17,518 nt of DNA from Planctomycetota bacterium. GTDB taxonomy: Bacteria > Planctomycetota > UBA8742 > JACQVU01. The notes beneath the pieces are model-generated. The model saw only the letters and a program-made list of their open reading frames with translations. It was not told the DNA's origin and searched no databases. The translations under genes were made by a program, and so were the position numbers. Shown here one piece after another: positions 6,321 through 13,414 of the stretch (positions are counted from its first letter, which is position 1; each line of letters opens with the position of its first letter). The DNA lies in contig JACQVU010000410.1 of the NCBI GenBank assembly GCA_016209585.1, positions 1 to 17,518 of the forward strand, written 5' to 3'.

Positions 6321-7226
6321 TTGGGGAAGTACGACGTGGTGAGCAAGGTGCTGGTGGAATATGCCCCCCGGGGGTGGCTGGATATCGACACCCGGCTGAA
6401 CCACGTTCCTCCACTGGCGGAAGGGGCCGCGGTCGAGGTCATCGATGCTGACGTCTCCAGCGTGGCGGCAGCCGCGGACAAGGTGATCAAAGGGGTCTTC
6501 GCCGATGGTCACCCGTTCCTGCGGCACATGGAGTTCCAAGCCGGTCGCGATTCCCGGTTGGCGGAGCGCATCTGTTTTTACAATGCCGCCCTCCGGTTTC
6601 GTCACGGTCTGCCCGTGCGCAGCCTGGTGGTGATGTTGTCGCCGGCGGCGGAGGTCGAACCCCGGGATGGCCTGGTGACCGGCGATCCGCGCCACGCGGA
6701 TAGCCTGCGACTCTTCGTCTATGGTATAATCCGCGTGTGGACGCTGCCGCCGGAGATGTTCCTCGACGGGCCGGTCGGTCTTCTTCCTCTCGCGCTCCTG
6801 ACCAACGTGAGTGAGGCGGCGGTTCCCGGCCTGGTGAGGCGGATGGATGAACGCATCGCCGCCGAGGCCCCCGGTCAGGCGGGAGAACTGTGGACGGCGG
6901 CCCATCTTCTGGCGGGCCTCCGGTTCGACGTCGATGCCGCCGGATCGATCGTGGCGAAGGTTCATAACATGCGCGAATCATCAACGTACCAGCAGATTCT
7001 GCAGGAAGGGCGCGAAGAAGGGCGCGAAGAAGGGCGCGAAGAAGGGCGCGTCGAGGAAGCCCGCCGCGTTCTCATTCGCCTCGGAACCGAGTTTCTTGGC
7101 CCACCGGGAGAAGAGATCGTGGCGCGGATCACCGACATCCATTCCACCGACCGGCTGGAGTCGCTCGCCGTGCGCGCCGCGAAATCAAAGAGTTGGGCGG
7201 ACCTTCTGACACAAGTGAGTGAGTGA
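6321..7226 (+). CDS. Rpn family PD-(D/E)XK nuclease (recombination-promoting nuclease/putative transposase)
   Basis: A 301-residue protein of the Rpn/YhgA-like PD-(D/E)XK group. In E. coli such proteins are DNA endonucleases linked to RecA-independent recombination and to phage defence. The N-terminal part starts in family style (MGKYDVVSKVLVEYAPRGWL). The nuclease core is at about 40-105, with Asp53 in AAADKVIK and a Glu71-x-Gln73 pair in RHMEFQ replacing the usual E-x-K, as is common in the group. Residues 229-243 are Gly-Arg-Glu-Glu repeats coded by a 12-bp tandem repeat, followed by a helical tail like that of DUF4351 (RLGTEFLGPPGEEIVARI, then a Leu-rich helix). The start is TTG with GGAGG at 6312-6316, only four bases away, so initiation may be weak. 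An in-frame ATG at 6969 with its own ribosome site could give a short C-terminal product. It stands alone between two unrelated genes. Confidence 0.88.
   Translation: MGKYDVVSKVLVEYAPRGWLDIDTRLNHVPPLAEGAAVEVIDADVSSVAAAADKVIKGVFADGHPFLRHMEFQAGRDSRLAERICFYNAALRFRHGLPVRSLVVMLSPAAEVEPRDGLVTGDPRHADSLRLFVYGIIRVWTLPPEMFLDGPVGLLPLALLTNVSEAAVPGLVRRMDERIAAEAPGQAGELWTAAHLLAGLRFDVDAAGSIVAKVHNMRESSTYQQILQEGREEGREEGREEGRVEEARRVLIRLGTEFLGPPGEEIVARITDIHSTDRLESLAVRAAKSKSWADLLTQVSE
6956..6971 (+). promoter_or_regulatory. Candidate internal ribosome site and in-frame start within the Rpn gene
   Basis: GAAGG at 6956-6960 is followed after eight bases by ATG at 6969-6971, which is in frame as Met217. Initiation here would yield an 85-residue protein made of the Gly-Arg-Glu-Glu repeats and the C-terminal helical domain, without the nuclease core. 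In E. coli, rpn genes are known to express such in-frame C-terminal small proteins that inhibit the full-length nuclease. Use of this start is an inference. Confidence 0.45.
7008..7050 (+). repeat. 12-bp tandem repeat inside the Rpn gene
   Basis: The unit GGGCGCGAAGAA is present in three exact copies plus seven bases of a fourth, coding for Gly-Arg-Glu-Glu units. The length keeps the frame whatever the copy number, so the array can expand or contract without breaking the protein. Arrays of this kind are a recurring feature between the core and the C-terminal part of Rpn-like proteins. Confidence 0.85.
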
Positions 7227-7344
7227 GCGAGCGACAGAATCTCACGGCGCCTCTCGCGTCCGCCGCTGGAGGCTGGGTGGATCGCCGTCGGTTCGCGGCT
7301 ACTCCTAGTACTGAGCAGGGCTTCACCGTCGCCGTCGCACGGGC

Positions 7345-8832
7345 ATGAAACGGTCCGAAGGAACCCGCGCCGCCCCGCCGACCGCCGACCGCCGGTCGCT
7401 CCGGCGGGCATGCGCCGCCGCCGCGGCGGTGGTCGGGGCCGCGCTCCTTTTCGCGGCGGGTTGCGGGCCGTCGTCGAGTGATCTTTTTCCCCCCGCCCCG
7501 GCGCTGGCGCTGTTGTCGGAGCCGGCGGGAGTGCAGCGCGGGAACGTGCGGGTGGAGTACACGTTGTCGGAGCCGAACGAGCGGCGGGTCTCGGTCGCGG
7601 CGGCCTTCTCGCTCGACGGCGGGGCCACGTTCCGCCCCGCGACTGAAGAGGCCTTCCCCGGCGCCGGGGGGACGTTCCGGCTGGCGGCCAACCGCACGGG
7701 CATCCCGCACCTGTTCGTGTGGGACTCGGTGGCCGACGTGGGTCTGGTGGGCGCGGTGAACGCGATCCTGCGCCTCACGCCGGAGGGCGGGGCGTCGGCG
7801 ACCACGCGCAGTTTCCAACTCGACAACGCTTTCCCCGCCGGCCGGCGCCTCTTCGTGGCGCTGCGGCTGGCCGGGTTGGTGGCGGCCATCGACGCCGAGA
7901 GTCTCCAGGTGGTGGACTACGTGAAGGTGGGCGCCGGCCCGCGCGGCCTGGCCGCCTACCAGAACGGAGGGATCGACTACCTGGCGGTGGCCGGGGCGGA
8001 GAGCGACAACCTCACCATTATCGACCTCTCCAACCACCAGGTGGCGCAGACGCTGGCGGTGGGCGACAACCCCGTGGCCGTGGCCTTCGTGCCCGGGACC
8101 AGCGGCGGGGACTACCTCTACACGGTGAATGAAACAGCCAAGACGGTCACGCCGGTGCGCGTGGGCCTCGCCAACGTGCTTACCCCGCAAACCGCGCTGG
8201 CCGTGGGCAACGGCCCGGTGGCGGCCGCCCCGTTCACGGCCGGCGGCGTCAACTTTCTGGCCGTGGCCAACGCCAAGGCCGACACGCTTTCCATCATCAA
8301 CGCCGACACCCGCGCCGTGGCGCAGACCGTCACCGTGGGCGACGAGCCGGTCGACGTCATGTTCCTCCCCGGACTGCGCGGCGGCGACGTGCTCTTCGTT
8401 CCCACCCGGTCCGACAACCATGTGACGCTGCTCAACGCCGCGTCGGCCTACGCCGCCGTCACCGACACGCCACTGGGCGTTGGGACCGGCCCCGTCGCCG
8501 TCGCCACCACCACCGGCTTCGCCGGCAACCCGGCCACGGAGACGGCGCTCTTCGTGCTGCACGCCGGGGAGCAGCAAGTCCGGGTGTACCGCTACAGCGC
8601 GGGGACGCCGGCTTCGGGGGAGGAGTACCCGCAGACCACCCGTATCGCCGCGCCGGGCGCTCCCGAACGGCTGGCGGTGCGCGCGGACGGCGCGGGCGCG
8701 AAGACCCTCTACTACTCCGAGTCGTTCGACGACCGCGTCTTCGCGATCCGGGTGTCGTCGTCCCCGCCCGTCACTCTGGGGTCGATCAAGTTCCCGTTCC
8801 GCGCCGGCCCGGCGGGAATGGTGGTACGCTGA
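7345..8832 (+). CDS. Lipoprotein with YVTN/YncE-like beta-propeller
   Basis: A 495-residue predicted lipoprotein. A long basic n-region, an Ala/Val-rich hydrophobic stretch and the lipobox LFAAGC give lipidation at Cys40. Residues 55-160 look like a beta-sandwich with the phrase FSLDGGATF. From about 165 to the end there are repeated blades of about 40-45 residues. They alternate VAQTLAVGDNPVAVAF-like strands (231-248, 324-340) with GGDYLYTV- or GGVNFLAVA-like strands followed by SDNLTIIDLS-type turns (about 209-230, 254-270, 300-320, 346-365). This pattern matches YVTN-type seven-bladed propellers, which in bacteria are usually surface or periplasmic binding scaffolds without known catalysis. 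No strong Shine-Dalgarno sequence is visible before the ATG. It opens the apparent five-gene plus-strand operon, with the next gene 24 bp downstream. The binding partner is unknown; a surface-glycan role is inferred only from neighbours. Confidence 0.85.
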   Translation: MKRSEGTRAAPPTADRRSLRRACAAAAAVVGAALLFAAGCGPSSSDLFPPAPALALLSEPAGVQRGNVRVEYTLSEPNERRVSVAAAFSLDGGATFRPATEEAFPGAGGTFRLAANRTGIPHLFVWDSVADVGLVGAVNAILRLTPEGGASATTRSFQLDNAFPAGRRLFVALRLAGLVAAIDAESLQVVDYVKVGAGPRGLAAYQNGGIDYLAVAGAESDNLTIIDLSNHQVAQTLAVGDNPVAVAFVPGTSGGDYLYTVNETAKTVTPVRVGLANVLTPQTALAVGNGPVAAAPFTAGGVNFLAVANAKADTLSIINADTRAVAQTVTVGDEPVDVMFLPGLRGGDVLFVPTRSDNHVTLLNAASAYAAVTDTPLGVGTGPVAVATTTGFAGNPATETALFVLHAGEQQVRVYRYSAGTPASGEEYPQTTRIAAPGAPERLAVRADGAGAKTLYYSESFDDRVFAIRVSSSPPVTLGSIKFPFRAGPAGMVVR

Positions 8833-8856
8833 GGTCCCGATCCCGTAGAGGAACCC

Positions 8857-9504
8857 ATGCCCGACCCCCGCCGTCTGCTCGCCGGCGCGCCGCTTTTGCT
8901 CATGCTGGTTCTCGGCGCGTGCGCCACGGACTCCCGCGTGCGGGACGTGGAAGCCCGCGCCGAGAGCGCCGCCGCGGCGGCGGCCGAAGCGCAGGCGCGC
9001 GCCGCGAAGGTGGAGCAGGAGAGCGCGCGGCTCGCGGAGCGGCTCACCGAGATCGAGCGCCGGTACGCGGAGATCGACCAGCGCCTGCGCGCGGCCCCGC
9101 CGACGCCATCGCTGGCCCCGCATCGCCCGGGCGCCGCGCCCCCCGCGGCGTCTGGAGCACCCGCGACCCAGCCGGGCGCGCCGCCGCTCGACCCGCGGAC
9201 TGAGGCCGCCGCCCGCCGCCGGGCCTCCTACCTGAACCTGGGCAAGCGGCTGGCGGCGGAGGCCGGGCTGGAGGGGCTGACCGACGACCAGGCCGTGAAA
9301 CTGCATGAGCACCGCCAGCAGACGGAGGCGCAGATCGCGGCGCTCATCGGGCGCGAGAAGCAGGCCGCCGGCGGCAAGGAGCCGGACCGCGGGGCGCTGC
9401 GCAAGAAAGTGTTCGACGAGACCGACCCGCGCCTGACCGCCTTTCTCAGCGAGGCGCAGACCGCGAAGTACCGCGCCTGGCGCGACGCCCGCGCGGCGAA
9501 GTGA
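8857..9504 (+). CDS. Coiled-coil lipoprotein with LTxxQ-like motifs
   Basis: A 215-residue predicted lipoprotein: signal segment with lipobox VLGAC and lipidation at Cys22. Residues 26-78 are a heptad-like, Ala/Glu/Arg-rich coiled coil. Residues 80-115 are a Pro/Ala linker. Residues 115-215 are helical and contain LTDDQ (141-145) and LSEAQ (197-201), reminiscent of the LTxxQ motif of Spy/CpxP-type periplasmic proteins, though the match is short. An AGAGGA element lies just upstream of the ATG. The gene follows the propeller lipoprotein by 24 bp and precedes the microprotein by 15 bp, so it is most likely co-transcribed with both. A structural or spacer role in the envelope is plausible; no enzymatic motif is present. 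Confidence 0.8.
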   Translation: MPDPRRLLAGAPLLLMLVLGACATDSRVRDVEARAESAAAAAAEAQARAAKVEQESARLAERLTEIERRYAEIDQRLRAAPPTPSLAPHRPGAAPPAASGAPATQPGAPPLDPRTEAAARRRASYLNLGKRLAAEAGLEGLTDDQAVKLHEHRQQTEAQIAALIGREKQAAGGKEPDRGALRKKVFDETDPRLTAFLSEAQTAKYRAWRDARAAK

Positions 9505-9519
9505 ACCGGAGCCTTAGTC

Positions 9520-9639
9520 ATGGCCCGTCTCCTGGCGGCGATCCTCTCGGCCTTCTTCCGGCTCTTCTCCCGCCGGCGGCGGCGGGCGGACCGATCGGAT
9601 TCAGACGAGCCGCCGACCGACATCTATCCTCTCTACTGA
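9520..9639 (+). CDS. Predicted 39-residue Arg-rich microprotein
   Basis: A short frame (ATG at 9520, TGA at 9637-9639) fills most of the gap between the second lipoprotein and the fusion enzyme. It has GGAG at 9508-9511, eight bases before the ATG. The product starts with an amphipathic to hydrophobic segment (MARLLAAILSAFFRLF), continues with a run of five Arg after FS (residues 18-22), and ends in an acidic, Pro/Tyr-containing tail (SDSDEPP through DIYPLY). This hydrophobic-then-basic design fits a small membrane-associated peptide whose basic segment stays in the cytoplasm. It lies 15 bp after one gene and 6 bp before the next candidate start. No family is recognised. It could instead be a leader or coupling frame that delivers ribosomes to the fusion gene, which has no clear ribosome site of its own. 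Confidence 0.5.
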   Translation: MARLLAAILSAFFRLFSRRRRRADRSDSDEPPTDIYPLY

Positions 9640-9645
9640 GCGAGC

Positions 9646-12642
9646 GTGGGTCCGATGGTGGACGCCGGCGAGATTCTGGCGATAGAACGTTTCGTGCCGC
9701 CGGCGGGGGTGGTGCTGGACGCCGGCGCGCACGAGGGGGCGTGGGCGGCGGAGGTCTTGTCGCGCCGGCCGCGGGTCACGGCGCACCTGTTCGAGCCGTT
9801 GCCGGGGCCGTACCGCGGGTTGCTGCGCCGTTTCGCGCGGGAGGCGGGCGAGGGGCGGGTGGTCCCCCACAACATGGCGCTGGCCGAGGCCGAGGGCTGC
9901 CGCCCCTTCTGGCACTACCAGGACGCGGAGTCGTGGAGCACCTTCCACCGGCGGCCGGAGGTGGAGCGCGAGAACCATCTGCGCCCGCCGCGGGCCGTGA
10001 ACGTTCCGGTGACCACCGTCGACGCCTACCGCGCGCGGCAGGGGCTCGCGCGGGTGGACTTCCTGAAGATCGACGTGGAAGGCGGCGAGAGAGACGTGCT
10101 GCGCGGCGCGCGGGAGAGCCTGGCCAGGGGCTGCGTCGACCACGTGCAGTTCGAGTACGGCGGCACCTACCGCGACGCCGGGACCACGCTGCGCGAGGTG
10201 TTCGATTTCCTCGCCGCCCTCGGCTACCTGATCTTCCGGTTGACGCCCGACGGGCCACGCCACCTGCCGGCCTTCACGGCCGAGATGGAGGACTACGGCT
10301 ACGCCAACTTCCTGGCGGCCAACGAGCGCTTCCGCGTGCCCCTGCTCGGCCTGCCGTGGGGCATGCTGGACCTTTCGGAACAGTGCCGCCGGCACGGCGT
10401 CACGCCCCGGGGGGTGGTGCACGTCGGGGCGCACGAGGGCGGCGAGATGGAGAAGTACCGCGCGCTGGGGGTCAGCCGCGTGCTTTTCATCGAGGCCAAC
10501 CCCGCGGTGCACGAACGGCTCGTGGCCAATGTGGGGAAGGAACCCGGCGTGGTCACCGCCAACGTGGCGATCAGCGGCGCCGACGGCGAGGCCCTGCTGC
10601 GCGTCACCTCCATGGACCAGAGCAGTTCGCTGCTGCCGCTCAAGGGTCACGCGGCCATTTATCCCGACATCGTGGAGACGAGCCAGGTGCGCGTGAAGAC
10701 CCGCCGTCTCGATACGCTGCTCGCCGAACTGGGCCTGCGCGCCGAGGATTACAACCTGCTGAACATCGACATCCAGGGGGCCGAACTGATGGCGCTGCGC
10801 GGCGCCGAGCGCTTTTTGCGCCACGTCGACGGCATCAACACCGAGGTGAACTTCGAGGAACTCTACGAGGGCTGCGCGCTCATCGAAGACCTCGACGCCT
10901 TCCTGGAAGAGCGCGGCTTCCATCGCGCCGCCACCACCACCCCCTACCACCCCACCTGGGGCGACGCCTGGTACGCCCGGCGCCGGGCCATCGCCATGTC
11001 CACGCTGGGCGCCAACGGCGGGCTGGGCAACTCCTTCTTCCAATACGCCTTCCTGCACGTGTGGGCGAAGGAGCGCGGCCTCCGCGTCGAAACCTCGCCC
11101 TGGAACGGCCAGCGCTGGTTCGGCCGGGCGGACCCGCCCCCGGCGCGCGCCTATCCTGAACTGGTCGACCTCTCCCACCGCGCCGACGACTCCGCGCTTC
11201 TCACCGGCGCCGCGCCCGCGGGCGACACCGACCTGGTGGCCTACGGCCAGTACCACACCCGGTTCCACGCGCCCCACCGCGAGACCATTCGCGCCCTCTT
11301 CACCCCCGCCTCGCCGGCGCGCGAGCGCCTCTCTTTCGCGCTCGCCAACCTGCGGGCGCGCGGCGGCACGGTGGTCGGCGTCCACATGCGCCGCCGCGAC
11401 TACGACTACTCCTATTTCTTCGCCGCGCCCGGCGAGTGGTACCGCCGCTGGCTCGACGGCTTCTGGGCCACCCTCGACCGCCCCGTGCTCTTCCTGGCCA
11501 GCGACCTCCCCGACCTCGCCGCCGCCGAACTGGCCCCCTACCGGCCGGTCACGTCGCGCGACCTCGGCGCCGACCTCGCCGACCTCGGCGAACTTCCCGA
11601 CTTCTTCCTCCTTGCCCAGTGCGACGCCCTGGCCATCTCCAACAGCAGTTTCTCCTTCGCCGCCGCCATGCTGAACGAGCGCGCGCGCTGGTTCGCCCGG
11701 CCCTCGCTCCCGGCCAAATCCCTCGTGCCGTTCGACCCCTGGAACAGCGAGCCGCTGCTCCGCAACGCCGAGGTGGAAACCATCGCGCCCGACGGCGACG
11801 ACCCCGCCGGCAGCCGTCGCCGGCTGGCCATCTACGCGCCGGATGACGCGGGCCTGAAGGGCGAGCGAGCGCCCATTCTCTTCCCCTTCCGCGGCGTCGG
11901 GCCACACCCCGCCGGGCGGATGCACGCCGGGCCGTTCGGCCTGCACACCTGGCTCAGCGGCAGTTATTACCGCTTGGCGCCGTCGCTGGAACAGGCGGAC
12001 TTGGTGGTCCATCCCGTCTGCTGGCCGGCCGCGCCCGCCTTGGCCGCCGACCTGGCCCGACGGGCCGCCAAGCACGGCAAGATGTTCGTCCTCTTTTGCG
12101 ACGAACAGCATGGCGGCGACGCGCCCTTTCCCGGCGCGCTGGTTCTCCGCCCGCTGCTGCGCCGCGCCGCGCGGCGACCGGGCGAGTTCGCGCTGCCAGC
12201 CTGGGTGGAAGACCCGCTGGCCGGTCGCGCCGACACCCGCCTGCCCATGCGCCCCTGGTCCGCGCGCCCGGTCGTCGCCCCGCCGCCGGGGGAAGGAGAC
12301 GCGGCGGCGCTGTTCGAGGCCGACTACGTCCGCCTGCCCGCCGACGCCCGCTTCCCCCGCGCGCTGGCAATGACGCTGGCCGCCGGGCGCGTGCCGATCC
12401 TCGCGAACGACGAGTTCATTCTGCCCTTTGAGGGCGTGCTCGACTGGCCGCGCTACTCGCTCCGCGCCGACGCGCGCCATGCCGCCGCCCGCGCCGCGGC
12501 CTTCCACGCCAACCTCACGCCAGAGCGGTGGGAGGCCCTCCAAACCGGCTGCCGGCGCGTGTGGGAGGGCTGGCTTGCGCCCTTCGGCTTTTTCGGCAAA
12601 CTCTACCGCTACGTCGCCGCCGCCCGCGCGGCCGTGATATGA
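9646..12642 (+). CDS. Four-domain fusion: FkbM methyltransferase x2, GT11-like fucosyltransferase, exostosin-like glycosyltransferase
   Basis: A 998-residue soluble protein that seems to join four enzymes of glycan synthesis. Domain 1 (about 20-225) is an FkbM SAM-dependent O-methyltransferase: GVVLDAGAHEGAW (21-33) and DFLKIDVEGGE (138-148). Domain 2 (about 250-440) is a second FkbM: GVVHVGAHEGGE (256-267) and LLNIDIQGAE (371-380). Domain 3 (about 452-700) resembles alpha-1,2-fucosyltransferases of GT11: GGLGNSFFQYAF (458-469), the HxRRxD motif in VHMRRRDY (579-586), and AISNSSFSFAAAML (663-676). Domain 4 (about 726-998) resembles the C-terminal half of exostosin/GT47 enzymes: LAAGRVPILAND (911-922) then FILPFEGVLDW (924-934). 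No membrane segment is seen. The start may be GTG at 9646 or ATG at 9655; neither has a strong ribosome site, so coupling to the microprotein frame is likely. The stop overlaps the next start by four bases. FkbM enzymes usually methylate sugar hydroxyls; the exact substrates here are unknown. Confidence 0.85.
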   Translation: MGPMVDAGEILAIERFVPPAGVVLDAGAHEGAWAAEVLSRRPRVTAHLFEPLPGPYRGLLRRFAREAGEGRVVPHNMALAEAEGCRPFWHYQDAESWSTFHRRPEVERENHLRPPRAVNVPVTTVDAYRARQGLARVDFLKIDVEGGERDVLRGARESLARGCVDHVQFEYGGTYRDAGTTLREVFDFLAALGYLIFRLTPDGPRHLPAFTAEMEDYGYANFLAANERFRVPLLGLPWGMLDLSEQCRRHGVTPRGVVHVGAHEGGEMEKYRALGVSRVLFIEANPAVHERLVANVGKEPGVVTANVAISGADGEALLRVTSMDQSSSLLPLKGHAAIYPDIVETSQVRVKTRRLDTLLAELGLRAEDYNLLNIDIQGAELMALRGAERFLRHVDGINTEVNFEELYEGCALIEDLDAFLEERGFHRAATTTPYHPTWGDAWYARRRAIAMSTLGANGGLGNSFFQYAFLHVWAKERGLRVETSPWNGQRWFGRADPPPARAYPELVDLSHRADDSALLTGAAPAGDTDLVAYGQYHTRFHAPHRETIRALFTPASPARERLSFALANLRARGGTVVGVHMRRRDYDYSYFFAAPGEWYRRWLDGFWATLDRPVLFLASDLPDLAAAELAPYRPVTSRDLGADLADLGELPDFFLLAQCDALAISNSSFSFAAAMLNERARWFARPSLPAKSLVPFDPWNSEPLLRNAEVETIAPDGDDPAGSRRRLAIYAPDDAGLKGERAPILFPFRGVGPHPAGRMHAGPFGLHTWLSGSYYRLAPSLEQADLVVHPVCWPAAPALAADLARRAAKHGKMFVLFCDEQHGGDAPFPGALVLRPLLRRAARRPGEFALPAWVEDPLAGRADTRLPMRPWSARPVVAPPPGEGDAAALFEADYVRLPADARFPRALAMTLAAGRVPILANDEFILPFEGVLDWPRYSLRADARHAAARAAAFHANLTPERWEALQTGCRRVWEGWLAPFGFFGKLYRYVAAARAAVI

Positions 12643-13304
12643 GCGCCCCGGACGAAACCTACGAGCCGGACATGGCCGCGGTGATGGATCGCCACGTGCG
12701 GCCGGGCTGGCGGTGCGCCGACCTCGGCGCGCACCACGGCGAGTTCACGCTGCCGCTGGCCCGCAAGGTGGGACCGGAAGGCCACGTGACCGCCTTCGAT
12801 GCCTGGGAAGAGAACGCCCAGACGCTCTCCCGGCGCGCGGAGCGCGAGGGGCTGGCCGAGCGCATCACCGTGGTGCACGCCGCCGTCACCGACGGCCGCG
12901 AGCCGGAGGTGTTCATCTATCCCGGCCGGCGGCGCAAAGACAACGGCCTGCGGTCGGACTGGGAGTGGAGCGTCACCGGCTACCACGCCGAGGGCGAGAA
13001 ACTGCCGCCCGATCGCCGGGTGCGCGCTCTGTCGCTCGACCAGTACTTCCCCGCCGGCGAGCGGCTGGACTTGGTGAAGATCGACATCGAGGGCGCAGCC
13101 GCGCTCGCCCTGGCCGGCATGCGGTGGCTGCTGTCGCAGGCGCGGCCGGTGGTGGCCCTGGAGTTCCACGACGCCGCCGAGTGGGCCGCGCGGCGCATGC
13201 TGTTCGCGGCCGGCTACGACCTGTTCCGGGCGAGCGGCGAGCCGATCCCGGAAAAGGGCGATCCCCCGCGCGTCTTCCACTGCTACGCGCTGCCGCGCGC
13301 GTGA
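12639..13304 (+). CDS. FkbM family SAM-dependent methyltransferase
   Basis: A 221-residue single-domain methyltransferase of the FkbM type, likely transferring a methyl group to a sugar hydroxyl. Motif I is RCADLGAHHGEFTLPL (25-40), with VTAFDAWEENA (50-60) for the acidic residue that would bind the SAM ribose. DLVKIDIEGAAALALAGM (144-161) is the FkbM signature, and ALEFHD (173-178) follows. The ATG at 12639 is preferred to the upstream frame opening at 12528 because it overlaps the preceding stop as ATGA and begins right before the fold. This overlap implies translational coupling with the fusion enzyme. It is clearly related to, but diverged from, both FkbM domains of that fusion, so the operon carries three FkbM units. 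Confidence 0.9.
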   Translation: MSAPDETYEPDMAAVMDRHVRPGWRCADLGAHHGEFTLPLARKVGPEGHVTAFDAWEENAQTLSRRAEREGLAERITVVHAAVTDGREPEVFIYPGRRRKDNGLRSDWEWSVTGYHAEGEKLPPDRRVRALSLDQYFPAGERLDLVKIDIEGAAALALAGMRWLLSQARPVVALEFHDAAEWAARRMLFAAGYDLFRASGEPIPEKGDPPRVFHCYALPRA

Positions 13305-13384
13305 CGGCCGCGCCGGACCGGTCGCTTAGCCCCGGCTCTGGGCGACGCGGGCGCGGACCGCTTCACGGCGGAATTATGAACAGC

Positions 13385-13414
13385 GGGCAGGGCACGTGGG
13401 TCAGGGGTCGGGGG
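13385..13414 (+). repeat. G-rich tandem tract, possible G-quadruplex, overlapping the 3' end of the RND gene
   Basis: Five G runs (13385-13387, 13390-13392, 13398-13400, 13404-13407 and 13410-13414) are separated by loops of two to five bases. The GGGTC-type repeat resembles the one at 27-43. It spans the short gap between convergent genes and codes on the minus strand for the last residues of the RND permease. I see no conventional intrinsic terminator in the 96-bp gap. Confidence 0.5.

Noticed and set aside
6321..7226. Active insertion sequence carrying the Rpn gene
   Set aside because: Rpn proteins are often named putative transposases, but I see no flanking inverted repeats or target duplications, and the family is a nuclease.
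7129..9312. Minus-strand open frame of about 727 codons opposite the two lipoproteins
   Set aside because: No start-region logic, no domains, and both plus-strand genes have signal peptides with lipoboxes.
9601..12543. Minus-strand open frame of about 980 codons opposite the four-domain fusion
   Set aside because: Same cause. The plus-strand reading has clear FkbM, GT11 and exostosin motifs, and the minus reading has none.
12528..12638. In-frame extension of the last FkbM gene to 12528
   Set aside because: It overlaps the coding end of the fusion gene by more than 100 bases and has no methyltransferase-like sequence; the ATGA overlap at 12639 is a normal coupled start.
13305..13400. Intrinsic terminator between the convergent FkbM and RND genes
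   Set aside because: Small GC dyads are present, but none has a proper loop with a T-run on either side.
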